Shown: positions 1 through 7,783 of the stretch, piece by piece
Layout of the letters: each line of letters opens with the position of its first letter
How positions within the stretch are numbered: position 1 is the first letter of the stretch
From: UBA2177 sp964487525
GTDB taxonomy: Bacteria; Patescibacteriota; Dojkabacteria; SC72
Direction: 5' to 3'
Assembly: GCA_964487525.1 (NCBI GenBank)
Contig: CAZAQC010000021.1
Location: forward strand, 1 to 11,899
DNA: 11,899 nucleotides
Notes under the pieces: generated by a model
The model's database searches: none
Told to the model about the DNA's origin: nothing
What the model saw: only the letters and a program-made list of their open reading frames with translations
Position numbers and translations under genes: made by a program

Positions 1-53
1 ACTCAAAATCCCGTGCTAGCAATAGCATGAGGGTTCAACTCCCTCCCCGACCA
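1..53 (+). tRNA. tRNA-Leu(CAA), 3' part only (5' end outside window)
   Basis: The sequence can be folded as the 3' half of a class II (long variable arm) tRNA. Bases 2-8 form a 7-nt anticodon loop, CTCAAAA, with anticodon CAA at 4-6, which reads the Leu codon UUG. A long variable arm follows: TGCTA (14-18), loop GCAA, TAGCA (23-27). The T arm is GAGGG (29-33), loop TTCAACT (34-40), CCCTC (41-45). The 3' acceptor strand is CCCGACC (46-52) with discriminator A53, as expected for leucine. The next bases are TTC, so the CCA end is not encoded in addition; the CCA at 51-53 is part of the acceptor stem and discriminator. The D arm and 5' acceptor strand lie upstream of the window, so the acceptor pairing cannot be verified here. 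Confidence 0.9.
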
Positions 54-76
54 TTCTAATTCTATTTTAAAATATT

Positions 77-841
77 ATGGAACAATTCATATTAGATTTC
101 TTAGAGAGTATGGGCAATATAGATTTCGGATTTGTTTGGCAGATTTTCTTCTATGCATTAGGAATATTTTGGTTAGTTGTACTGTATTGGGTTTGGTTAG
201 ATTCTGGTGATAGAACCTCTAACAAAACGGTAAGGTATATGTATGTTGTTTTAGTCGGATTATTAAATATCATTGGTTGGATAATATATTTAATAATTAG
301 ACCAAGTCAGACCATAGAGGAAATATATTGGGCAGATCTTGAAAGAAGATATCTTAAATACGAAACCGCAGAACTAGGGGATTGTCCAAAGTGTGGTACT
401 CAACTGTACCCTGGTTATACGTTTTGTCCAAATTGTAATTACAGATTGAAGAGAAGATGCTCAAGGTGTGAGGTAAATATAGACAGAAAGAACAAATATT
501 GTCCATACTGTGGGCAAGAGGCGAAGAGTAGAACAACTCCTGAACAACTTTCTCCAACAAAAGAGGTAATGCAGCAACAGATACAAGCAACAAAGGATGA
601 AGCTACAGAGGTTGTAGAAACAAATAGAACTAGATACAGTACAAGGGGAGGCTTAGCTCAGAAGATAGGGGAATCAGTATTAGGTGGTTATCAAATAATA
701 TGGGGTAAAGTCAAGGAAACAGTTGTAAAAGGTAAAGATTTGGTTAAAGCGAAAACTGTTAATGAAGAGAAAAATATCACTAATAATGATAAAAAGAATA
801 GTAAAAATTTTAAGAAAAACAAGAAAAATAAATCTCGTTAG
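77..841 (+). CDS. Membrane-anchored double zinc-ribbon protein, function unknown
   Basis: This 254-residue protein has three parts. First come two transmembrane helices, about residues 18-41 and 53-74, in an arrangement like the short N-terminal membrane module seen in PLDc_N-type proteins (a tryptophan-rich hairpin ending in an IIRP motif). Then come four CxxC pairs, at C103/C106, C117/C120, C128/C131 and C142/C145, which form two consecutive zinc ribbons. Last is a polar tail (from about 150) with a Gln/Glu-rich stretch, then a very Lys/Asn-rich basic end. No enzymatic motif is visible. The ribbons could bind a protein or nucleic acid at the inner face of the membrane, but that is inference. 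ATG 77 is the first possible ATG: an in-frame TAA lies at 68-70. No Shine-Dalgarno sequence precedes it. It begins 23 nt after the tRNA and is separated by 47 nt from the next gene. The gene is real with high confidence; its role is unknown. Confidence 0.85.
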   Translation: MEQFILDFLESMGNIDFGFVWQIFFYALGIFWLVVLYWVWLDSGDRTSNKTVRYMYVVLVGLLNIIGWIIYLIIRPSQTIEEIYWADLERRYLKYETAELGDCPKCGTQLYPGYTFCPNCNYRLKRRCSRCEVNIDRKNKYCPYCGQEAKSRTTPEQLSPTKEVMQQQIQATKDEATEVVETNRTRYSTRGGLAQKIGESVLGGYQIIWGKVKETVVKGKDLVKAKTVNEEKNITNNDKKNSKNFKKNKKNKSR

Positions 842-868
842 TGTCCAATTTATGCTATCATAGGCTAG

Positions 869-874
869 TATAAA
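869..874 (+). promoter_or_regulatory. Possible -10 box upstream of the Lgt-like operon
   Basis: TATAAA lies in the 47-nt gap before the four-gene envelope/rluD operon. Transcription would begin near 881, giving a leader of only about 8 nt before TTG 889 or 11 nt before GTG 892. No convincing -35 box is present at 17 nt spacing. In such an AT-rich sequence the motif may be chance. Confidence 0.3.
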
Positions 875-888
875 TTTACTTTTGCTTA

Positions 889-1728
889 TTGGTGTATCAA
901 CTCCTTATTGAAAAAATAGGACAAGTACTATCTGGTATAAATCCTTTGTTTCTATTCTCCTTTGTAATATCGGTTGGATTATATGTTTTTTGGAAAGGTT
1001 GTATTGAGAGTAGAAAAAATAATTCCTCCATATTTGATATATTCACAATTTCTTCAACATTAGGATTAGTAACGGGGAGGATAGGGTACATAATATCTAA
1101 TTGGTCTGATTTCTCTTCTTATATATGGTATTGGCTACCATATGAAAGGTATGGTGAAGAGATGTTTCTCTTCAGAGTTCTCCCATGGAGATTCTTTAGG
1201 GTATGGGATTGGGGTATTGATATCCTCCTTATGTTTGTAGGTTTTCTTGCTGTAGCAACAATTGCTGTTGTATTTGTAAAGAAATGGAAATGGAGTCATC
1301 TTTTCCCAACACTTTTTTTCACAGCTCAAATAATGCTTGCCATTTCCTTTTTCCTTTTGGGTGCGTCAACAGATAATAATGCTTGGGTGATACAAGGTAC
1401 AGTGATGATACTTCTTCCACTTACTCTTTACTTCTTAGCAAACTCTGTAAAGAAGATTATGATTGGAAAGAAAGAACGAAAAGTCTTAGTAATATTAGAT
1501 ATATTCTTTATCGCTTTAACAATGATATATATTGCACACTCCTACCTATCTACCGAAATAAATCCTGTTGAGAGGTCGGGCATATATTTCTTCTCAATAT
1601 GGACTGTATTAGGGATAATCTTCTTTATCATGGACTCCAAAAAAGGAAAAGTAACTATAGAGAAAGTTTCCTCTGTAAGAATAGTTTCTTCCATAGATAT
1701 TAATCAGCCAATAAAATTATCTAAATAA
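889..1728 (+). CDS. Lgt-like polytopic membrane protein lacking the catalytic motif
   Basis: This 279-residue protein has about seven hydrophobic segments. It resembles prolipoprotein diacylglyceryl transferase (Lgt) in two places. TGRIGYIIS at residues 62-70 matches the Lgt stretch GGRIGYVLF, and FRVWDWG at 103-109 matches FRVWDGG; both hold nearly the same spacing and order as in E. coli Lgt. The active site is not kept: the HGGL box that should follow (with the essential His) is replaced by LLMF, and the later Gly-Arg-rich GRLGNFINGE motif is absent. It is therefore probably an Lgt-fold relative with a lost or changed activity; lipoprotein diacylglyceryl transfer should not be assumed. Start choice is uncertain: TTG 889 or GTG 892, with an in-frame TAA at 871-873 and no Shine-Dalgarno. 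It heads a tight operon with an rRNA pseudouridine synthase 2 nt downstream. The Lgt relation is recalled from the family, not computed. Confidence 0.6.
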   Translation: MVYQLLIEKIGQVLSGINPLFLFSFVISVGLYVFWKGCIESRKNNSSIFDIFTISSTLGLVTGRIGYIISNWSDFSSYIWYWLPYERYGEEMFLFRVLPWRFFRVWDWGIDILLMFVGFLAVATIAVVFVKKWKWSHLFPTLFFTAQIMLAISFFLLGASTDNNAWVIQGTVMILLPLTLYFLANSVKKIMIGKKERKVLVILDIFFIALTMIYIAHSYLSTEINPVERSGIYFFSIWTVLGIIFFIMDSKKGKVTIEKVSSVRIVSSIDINQPIKLSK

Positions 1729-1730
1729 AT

Positions 1731-2711
1731 ATGATAACGATAGATGATACAAATCTTAAGAAAAGGTTGGATGTCTTTCTCTTCGACTACCTATCTACTA
1801 ATGGTCATAAGAGCTTTTCAAGAAGTTTTCTAAAAGAAAATTGGAATGAATTAGTCACGGTAAATTCCAAATACTTAAAACCATCATACAAATTAAAGAT
1901 AGGAGATAAGGTAGAGATTGATATGGGGAAAGTGGAGAAACTTGAAAAAAGCATTGAAAATAGTGGTGATATCAAAGGAGAAAAGGGAGATTTGGTAGTG
2001 CTTTTTGAAGATAAAGATTTCTTAGTATTAGATAAGCCTAAAGGAATGGTTGTTCATCCAGGAGCAGGAAACAAAGAAGGTACATTAGCTAATATAGTTA
2101 GAGGATATTTGGAAAGTAAAAATGAATTTGATAAAGGAGTAAATAGGGCAGGTATTGTACATAGACTAGATAAAGGAGTATCTGGAATTATTATTTTTGC
2201 AAAGAATGTGGAATCACAAAAATTTTTACAAGAGCAATTTGAAAAACACGATGTAAGAAAAATATATTTAGCCAATGTAATATACAAAGAATCGGGTAGC
2301 CCAATCAGTTCTTATATTCCAGAGAATGATTTAGATATTCAGGAAGAAATATTAAAACTAAAAGAAAACAATTTTGAATGTGATAGTACTTGGTACAAGG
2401 CGGAAGGATATATTAAAAGAAGCAATAGGAGTAGGGTTAAGATGATCTTTCAAACTCATAAGAGTGGAAATGCAAAATATTCCCTTTCATACATAAAGCC
2501 AATTAGTAAAAATCAGGTTTTGGTCATGATAAAGACTGGTCGTATGCATCAAATTAGAGCTACATTAGAATATTTAGGTATGAATATAGTAGGGGATACC
2601 CTTTATAGCTCTGCTAAGGATAATAATATGCCAGAGGAGATAGCTTTAAGGTCAATATTTCTCTGCTTTAAGGATATTGATAACAAGGATATTAGTATAG
2701 AAAAGATATAA
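1731..2711 (+). CDS. rluD: RluA/RluD-family 23S rRNA pseudouridine synthase
   Basis: At 326 residues it has the length of E. coli RluD. An S4 RNA-binding domain occupies about residues 9-66. The catalytic domain carries HRLDKGVSG at 144-152, the signature holding the nucleophilic Asp (D147); the usual Thr of HRLDxxTSG is Val here. GRMHQIR at 270-276 is the second family motif. Family members isomerise uridine to pseudouridine; RluD acts on helix 69 of 23S rRNA (1911, 1915, 1917), and S4-containing members usually belong to this branch. Between the two motifs, around residues 187-245, the protein has an extra Lys/Glu-rich stretch of roughly 30 residues compared with E. coli RluD. The exact target (RluD versus RluC-like) cannot be settled from the sequence. 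The gene lies 2 nt after the Lgt-like gene and 1 nt before the next, without a Shine-Dalgarno sequence, so translation is probably coupled. Confidence 0.9.
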   Translation: MITIDDTNLKKRLDVFLFDYLSTNGHKSFSRSFLKENWNELVTVNSKYLKPSYKLKIGDKVEIDMGKVEKLEKSIENSGDIKGEKGDLVVLFEDKDFLVLDKPKGMVVHPGAGNKEGTLANIVRGYLESKNEFDKGVNRAGIVHRLDKGVSGIIIFAKNVESQKFLQEQFEKHDVRKIYLANVIYKESGSPISSYIPENDLDIQEEILKLKENNFECDSTWYKAEGYIKRSNRSRVKMIFQTHKSGNAKYSLSYIKPISKNQVLVMIKTGRMHQIRATLEYLGMNIVGDTLYSSAKDNNMPEEIALRSIFLCFKDIDNKDISIEKI

Positions 2712-2712
2712 A

Positions 2713-3906
2713 ATGGTTAAAAGAAAAAAGAGTAAAAAAGAACATAAAAAAAGTATCAATCTGTTGGGTGTAGCAATTTTCTTGTTTTCTTTAATGTTCG
2801 TCTCCTACTGTATATATAATGTATATACTCTACTTAATATCAAGACAGTTGATCCTACTTCAGATAATGCATCAACTCATAAGATACTATCCCAGTTAGA
2901 TACAGATCTGAAAAAAACGATATTCATATTTGAGAGAGAAAATGGAGATAAGAGAAGAATATCAGATGTTTTTGTTTTTCTTAGCAACGAAAGGAAAGAG
3001 ATTTCTTTACTGATATACTTGCCTGGTTCATTGTATTTTAACGGATTAGAGGAAAACTTTGGAAGTCCAATATCAGTATCTTCTCTGAGGTATGCCGGTG
3101 ATTTTCTTCAAGAGGGGAGAGGAGTTGAATATGCCCTTTGGCAATTAGAAGAAATATTAGGTTTTAAAGCAGATGACTATATTTGGATTACTACCGAAGC
3201 ATATGAAAATATAAGTGAAATATATGGAGATATGAATGAGGTGAAGGAAAAAGATAAGGCAGAGTATGTGAGAGAATCAGATACTATTCTCTCTGAAGCT
3301 TTTTTCAAGCTTCATACCTTTTCTACAAAATATTCAAATCTAAAAACATTTTTTAATATTAACAAAGTTAATGATTTGAATAACAAGATCTACTCCAATC
3401 TTTCCTTCTTAAAGGTTCTGAATGAAGTAGATTCTTTTAAGAGAAATATTAAAGATATGCAAACTAGCGCTATAGATATTGGTACATCAAAGTATGTGGT
3501 AGAGGAGCTTTCTGGGCAGGGAGGGCAGGTAAAGAATATAAATATTTTAGAATATGATAAGTCTCTAAGAGGGCATATATCTAAAATGTCTGATAGAGAT
3601 TTGGAAGAAGAGAGGGTAAGGATAGAAGTATACAATGGGAGTGATACACCAGGAAGAGCTAGTATCTATGCTAGAAAAATACAAAATAACGGTTGTGATG
3701 TTGTAAGGTTTGGGAACTCTCCCGATAGATTAGAAAAAAGTAGTGTATATATATCTGACAAAGAAAAATTTAATGATTCTTTGTATATAATTACAGAAGT
3801 ACTTTTGGGAAAGTTTGAAGAAGCAAGTGAGAGACCATCATTTATGACTACTGGTGACATTGTTATACTATTAGGCGAAGATATATCACAAATAGAAATA
3901 TTTTAG
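2713..3906 (+). CDS. Membrane-anchored protein with degenerate LCP-like region and C-terminal LytR_C domain
   Basis: This 397-residue protein has a very basic N-terminus (residues 1-14) followed by one transmembrane helix at about 16-40, so the bulk should lie outside the membrane. Residues about 80-175 recall a LytR-CpsA-Psr (LCP) fold: a strand pair with ISLLIYLPGS at 97-106 where active LCP enzymes have an IPRD motif, then a leucine-rich helix and the IDxY-like strand FKADDYIWI. The catalytic Arg/Asp of IPRD are missing (LPGS), so glycopolymer phosphotransfer is doubtful. Residues 302-393 form a good LytR_C domain, opening RVRIEVYNGSDTPGRAS and ending GDIVILLGED; this domain is common at the C-terminus of envelope proteins. 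The middle, 180-300, is polar and mostly helical. The gene starts 1 nt after rluD, and its stop codon abuts the next gene's start, so it belongs to the same operon. A cell-envelope role is inferred. Confidence 0.75.
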   Translation: MVKRKKSKKEHKKSINLLGVAIFLFSLMFVSYCIYNVYTLLNIKTVDPTSDNASTHKILSQLDTDLKKTIFIFERENGDKRRISDVFVFLSNERKEISLLIYLPGSLYFNGLEENFGSPISVSSLRYAGDFLQEGRGVEYALWQLEEILGFKADDYIWITTEAYENISEIYGDMNEVKEKDKAEYVRESDTILSEAFFKLHTFSTKYSNLKTFFNINKVNDLNNKIYSNLSFLKVLNEVDSFKRNIKDMQTSAIDIGTSKYVVEELSGQGGQVKNINILEYDKSLRGHISKMSDRDLEEERVRIEVYNGSDTPGRASIYARKIQNNGCDVVRFGNSPDRLEKSSVYISDKEKFNDSLYIITEVLLGKFEEASERPSFMTTGDIVILLGEDISQIEIF

Positions 3907-6450
3907 TTGATATATTTGCTTAAAAAGCTTTTTTCCTTTACAATTTTCATTATGACAATGATTTGGGTCCTATTTTTGTTGTTGATATTCTCTTTAGCTT
4001 TTGTTGTTTTCATTTTTGTTTGGAGCAACAGAAATAAAGAGGAACCAAATATATATGATGATGTTAGAAATCCTTTTGTAATGCAGATCTTGGTTCCAAG
4101 AGAAAATGAGAAAGCATCATTAGCTGCAGAACAGATGTTTGCGTCCTTGCATGGTATTTTGGAAGATTACAAAAAATGTCCAGATGTTGCTAGTTTTGAA
4201 ATAGTCTCAACAGAGGAGGATGGTATTAGATTCTATGTCGTAGCACCAGAACATTTGTCTAGATTCATAGAGGGGCAGATATATGCACAGTATCCAAATG
4301 CAGATATAAAGTATGTGCAGGACTATGCAAGGAATGATGTTACTTCTGAGGAAACATTTGTTACTACAGGTGAGATAGAGATGGAGAAAGACTATATTTT
4401 CCCAATTAAAACATTCAGAAGCTTTGAGGTCGACCCATTAGCAGCAATAACAGGAGCTATGTCTGAGTTAAGTAGAGGGGAGAAGGCTTGGATGCAGGTA
4501 ATAGTAAGGCCAGTATCTAACTATTGGCAGGACAGATCTAAAAAATACATATCTGCAATTAAGGAAGGAAAAGATCCAAATGGAACAAATATCTTAGGTT
4601 TTTTAGTTGGTCTTTTGAAGGGTGTAGGAAAATCATTAATGGAGAATTCAGAGAGTAAGGTACAAAAGGAAGTAATAAAGCTTGTCCCAGGCCAAGAGGA
4701 GGAATTGAGTGAGATAGAGAATAAGATGTTAAAGGTAGGTTTTGAATTTAAGATAAGGGTTGTTACAAAGGCAGATACACAGCTTAGATCCGAACAGATG
4801 TTAAGAGATATAGTAGCAAGTTTTAAACAGTTTACTACTGCGCATCTTAACAATTTCATACATGCACTTCCTGATAAAACAGGAAAAGAAATATATGATG
4901 ACTATATTAAAAGATATATACCTAAAGAAGAACCCGATATTTTAAATATAGAAGAATTGGCCTCTTTGTATCATTTACCAAATATATCTGTAGAAACACC
5001 CAATATTGCTTGGAGTAGAGCTAAAAAGCTTGAGCCCCCTATGAATATACCAAAATCTACAGGAGATTCAGTAACGGTATTTGGAGAAACTGATTACAGG
5101 GATATTAAAGTGGAATTTGGTTTAAAAAAGAAGGATAGGCAAAGGCATTTCTACCTGCTAGGAAAGACGGGTACTGGAAAGTCCACACTTTTTAAAAATA
5201 TGTTCATCTCCGATGTATTGGCGGGCGAGGGAGTATGTTTTGTTGATCCTCACGGAGATACAGTAGAGGAGCTTTTGGAATATATCCCACCGAATAGAAT
5301 AGATGATGTAGTTTACTTTAATCCTACCGATGTTAATAATCCTGTTGGTTTCAATATGCTTGAACTTAAGGATAAATCCCAAAGGGATTTAATAGCAGAT
5401 GGGGTAGTAGAGGTGTTTAAAAAACAGTTTGGAGATTCATGGGGTCCAAGACTACAATATATTCTTACGAATACCATAGCGACCGCTCTAGAGGCTCAGG
5501 GGACTACTTTGTTAGCCATCATAAGGTTGTTAGTAGATAGTAACTATCGAAAATTCATACTTAAGCAGGTAGATGATCCAATCCTTTACAAATTCTGGGT
5601 AGAAGAGTTCTCTCAGATGAGTCAGAATAACAGGTTGTTAACTGAATCTGTATCTCCAATTCAAAATAAGGTTGGTAGATTCATATCTTCTGCCGTCATA
5701 AGGAATATCATAGGACAGGTTAAATCAACCATAGATTTGAGGGATATTATGGATAACAGGAAGATACTTTTAGTTAATTTAGCACAGGGTAAGTTAGGAG
5801 AGGAAACAGCATCTTTGTTAGGTGGAATGATAATTACTAGATTACAAGCAACTGCAATGGAAAGGGTAGATATGTTAGCTGAGGATAGAAAAGATTTCTT
5901 CTTGTATGTTGATGAATTTCAGAACTTTGCTACAGAGTCTTTCGCTAAAATTCTTTCAGAAGCAAGAAAGTACAAACTCAATTTAACTATGACTAATCAA
6001 TATATTGACCAGTTACCATTAACTGTAAGGCAAGCTATATTTGGTAATGTTGGAACGATAGGGTCTTTTGTAGTAAGTCCTGCAGATGCATCAATACTCG
6101 AAAAAGAATTTGCCCCAGTAGTCTCATCAGATGACTTAGTATCTCTAGATGCATGGGCTTTCTATGTTAAGTTGTGTATTGATGGAATGACATCTGTACC
6201 TTTTAGTGCAAAATCTTTGCCGGTTAGGTATCAAAAATTTGGATTAAGGAGTGATATTGTTGAAAAATCCAGGCAGAAATATGGTACACCAAGAGAGGTA
6301 ATAGAAGAGAAAATTATAAAATGGAGCAACCAATCATATAGTGATAAAGGTAATAGGGCTGTTGTAAAAAAAGAGGAAATTAAGAAACCTGTAGATAAAG
6401 TAAAGGAAGAGGTTAAGGAAGAGAAGAAAAAGTATGTAGTAACAGTTTAG
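3907..6450 (+). CDS. Membrane-anchored TraG/VirD4-like (T4SS coupling-type) ATPase
   Basis: This 847-residue protein begins with a long hydrophobic stretch (about residues 8-40, one or two helices). A large soluble region follows (about 55-400), then a RecA-like ATPase domain. Walker A is GKTGTGKST at 419-427. DPHGD at 447-451 is the next conserved strand of the VirD4/TraG/HerA group. Walker B is D669-E670 in a hydrophobic strand leading into EFQNF. It is followed by an EARKYKLNLTMTNQYIDQL-like segment that matches the helicase-type motif of coupling proteins. The C-terminal 50 residues are Lys/Glu-rich. Such ATPases are hexameric DNA or protein pumps at the membrane. No relaxase, VirB4 or pilin genes are nearby, so conjugation is not implied by this window. 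The start given is TTG, directly after the preceding stop; ATG 3952 is an alternative that shortens the hydrophobic segment. Neither has a Shine-Dalgarno sequence. Confidence 0.85.
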   Translation: MIYLLKKLFSFTIFIMTMIWVLFLLLIFSLAFVVFIFVWSNRNKEEPNIYDDVRNPFVMQILVPRENEKASLAAEQMFASLHGILEDYKKCPDVASFEIVSTEEDGIRFYVVAPEHLSRFIEGQIYAQYPNADIKYVQDYARNDVTSEETFVTTGEIEMEKDYIFPIKTFRSFEVDPLAAITGAMSELSRGEKAWMQVIVRPVSNYWQDRSKKYISAIKEGKDPNGTNILGFLVGLLKGVGKSLMENSESKVQKEVIKLVPGQEEELSEIENKMLKVGFEFKIRVVTKADTQLRSEQMLRDIVASFKQFTTAHLNNFIHALPDKTGKEIYDDYIKRYIPKEEPDILNIEELASLYHLPNISVETPNIAWSRAKKLEPPMNIPKSTGDSVTVFGETDYRDIKVEFGLKKKDRQRHFYLLGKTGTGKSTLFKNMFISDVLAGEGVCFVDPHGDTVEELLEYIPPNRIDDVVYFNPTDVNNPVGFNMLELKDKSQRDLIADGVVEVFKKQFGDSWGPRLQYILTNTIATALEAQGTTLLAIIRLLVDSNYRKFILKQVDDPILYKFWVEEFSQMSQNNRLLTESVSPIQNKVGRFISSAVIRNIIGQVKSTIDLRDIMDNRKILLVNLAQGKLGEETASLLGGMIITRLQATAMERVDMLAEDRKDFFLYVDEFQNFATESFAKILSEARKYKLNLTMTNQYIDQLPLTVRQAIFGNVGTIGSFVVSPADASILEKEFAPVVSSDDLVSLDAWAFYVKLCIDGMTSVPFSAKSLPVRYQKFGLRSDIVEKSRQKYGTPREVIEEKIIKWSNQSYSDKGNRAVVKKEEIKKPVDKVKEEVKEEKKKYVVTV

Positions 6451-6474
6451 TATTCCTTTGTGATAGAATAGGTT

Positions 6475-7257
6475 ATGTCAGGTCATTCAAAGTGGTCTAC
6501 AATAAGGCATAAGAAAGCTCTAAATGATGCTAAGAAGGGGAAAGTTTTTTCAAAGGTTTCTGTACAGATAACTCATGCTGCAAGGCAGGGTGGTGGGGAT
6601 CCTAGTATGAATCCCAATCTTAGGTTGTATATAGATAAGGCCAAGGATGTGGGATTCCCATTGGACAAGATAGAGAAAGCAATTGAGAAGGGAACTGGAG
6701 AAGGAAGTGATGGTGTGGTTTTTGATGAATCCACATATGAAGGGTTTGGTCCATTAGGTGTGCAGTTAGTTGTTGACACATTAACAGATAATAAGAACAG
6801 GACTGTTGCTGATTTAAGGAATCTTTTTGAAGCAATAGGTGGGAACATGGGAGAAGTTGGTAGTGTATTATGGAATTTTGAAACAAAGGGGTTGATTGTC
6901 ATAAAATGTGGTCATTTAGAAAAGTCTCAAAAATTTGGAGAAGAGGATAATTATGTAGAAGATGATTCAGAAGAAGTTATGTTAAATATTATGGAGTTAG
7001 ATGGTGTTTTAGATATAAAAGAGATAGATATTGATGGAGAGAAGGGACTAGAGATATATACAGAGTACAATAGCTTAGCAAGTGTAAGAGATGGTATTAC
7101 TAAATTGGGGTATGTAATGAAAGAGGCAGAGTTAATAAAAGAGGCAAAGATGTTAAAAGAATTAAATGAAGAAGAGTTGGAAAAAGTGTTAGGAGCAATT
7201 GAAAGAATAGAGGATAATGATGATGTACAGAGTGTTTGGAGTAATTTAAAAGAATAA
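6475..7257 (+). CDS. yebC: YebC/PmpR (TACO1) family protein
   Basis: The first residues, MSGHSKWSTIRHKK, are the hallmark of the YebC family, and the length (260 residues) is close to the usual 240-250. Further family signatures are GGGDPSMNPNLRL near 40-52, the YEGFGPLGVQLVVDTLTDNKNRT block near 88-110, and GGNMGEVGSVLWNFE near 122-136. A short acidic stretch at about 146-166 is a little longer than in typical members and explains the extra length. YebC proteins were first described as transcriptional regulators; more recent work on family members assigns a role in relieving ribosome stalling at proline-rich sequences. Which applies here is not decided by the sequence. It starts 24 nt after the ATPase gene and 4 nt before ruvC, a classical neighbourhood for yebC. 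Only a weak TAGG precedes the ATG. Confidence 0.95.
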   Translation: MSGHSKWSTIRHKKALNDAKKGKVFSKVSVQITHAARQGGGDPSMNPNLRLYIDKAKDVGFPLDKIEKAIEKGTGEGSDGVVFDESTYEGFGPLGVQLVVDTLTDNKNRTVADLRNLFEAIGGNMGEVGSVLWNFETKGLIVIKCGHLEKSQKFGEEDNYVEDDSEEVMLNIMELDGVLDIKEIDIDGEKGLEIYTEYNSLASVRDGITKLGYVMKEAELIKEAKMLKELNEEELEKVLGAIERIEDNDDVQSVWSNLKE

Positions 7258-7261
7258 TCAT

Positions 7262-7738
7262 ATGCGTATATTAGGTATAGATCCTGGTTTAGCTACTACA
7301 GGTTGGGCTGTGGTGGATTTTGATAAGAATAATAAGCCATGTCCAATAGATTATGGAGCTATAACTACCATGAAGGATTTAACAGTATCTGAGAGGTTAG
7401 TAGAGATTCATAGGGATATAAATGAGTTAATAAAGAAGTTTAAGCCTGAGTATGCTGGTGTAGAAACATTGTTGTTTTGTAATAATGCTAAGACTGCTAT
7501 ATCTGTAGGTGAGGCTAGGGGAGTAGTTTTGTTAGCTTTAGAAAACAATCATATTCCAATTAAAGAATTTACACCCTTACAAGTAAAAAATTCAATTACA
7601 GGGTATGGAAAGGCTACAAAAAAACAGGTACAGGATAATGTTAGGGTATTGTGTAATCTAGATAGTATTCCTAAACCAGATGATGCAGCAGATGCAATAG
7701 CTATAGCAATAGCTACAGAAGTATTAGCAACAAGATGA
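7262..7738 (+). CDS. ruvC: Holliday junction resolvase RuvC
   Basis: At 158 residues this is a normal-sized RuvC. The RNase H-like fold opens with MRILGIDPGLATTGWAV. The four acidic metal-binding residues of the family are present: D7, E68 (in GVET), and D141 and D144 (in the DDAADAIAIAI end helix). F72 sits where E. coli has the aromatic residue that wedges into the junction. RuvC dimers cut four-way junctions symmetrically after RuvAB branch migration, using Mg2+. The gene follows yebC by 4 nt and ends with TGA. Its 3' end is separated from ruvA by 45 nt that carry a separate promoter, so ruvC and ruvAB may be transcribed at different levels. Confidence 0.97.
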   Translation: MRILGIDPGLATTGWAVVDFDKNNKPCPIDYGAITTMKDLTVSERLVEIHRDINELIKKFKPEYAGVETLLFCNNAKTAISVGEARGVVLLALENNHIPIKEFTPLQVKNSITGYGKATKKQVQDNVRVLCNLDSIPKPDDAADAIAIAIATEVLATR

Positions 7739-7772
7739 AATATCGTAACTAAAAACATAACCATTAATCCTG

Positions 7773-7778
7773 TATAAT
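7773..7778 (+). promoter_or_regulatory. Consensus -10 box for a leaderless ruvA transcript
   Basis: A perfect TATAAT, preceded by CTG, ends 5 nt before the ruvA ATG at 7784. Counting 7 nt from the last base of the hexamer puts the transcription start at about 7784-7786, the ATG itself, so the mRNA would be leaderless. The TAA inside the box (7775-7777) is also an in-frame stop upstream of ruvA, which rules out a longer protein. The position 17 nt upstream holds no recognisable -35 box. Confidence 0.65.
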
Positions 7779-7783
7779 ACATT

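Noticed and set aside
4521..4859. A 112-codon open frame on the - strand
   Set aside because: It is fully inside the ATPase gene, antisense, with no start signals and a shadow-like composition.
7736..7738. Possible recoding of TGA (as in Gracilibacteria)
   Set aside because: TGA ends ruvC at exactly the expected family length, and no gene here needs an internal TGA read as an amino acid.
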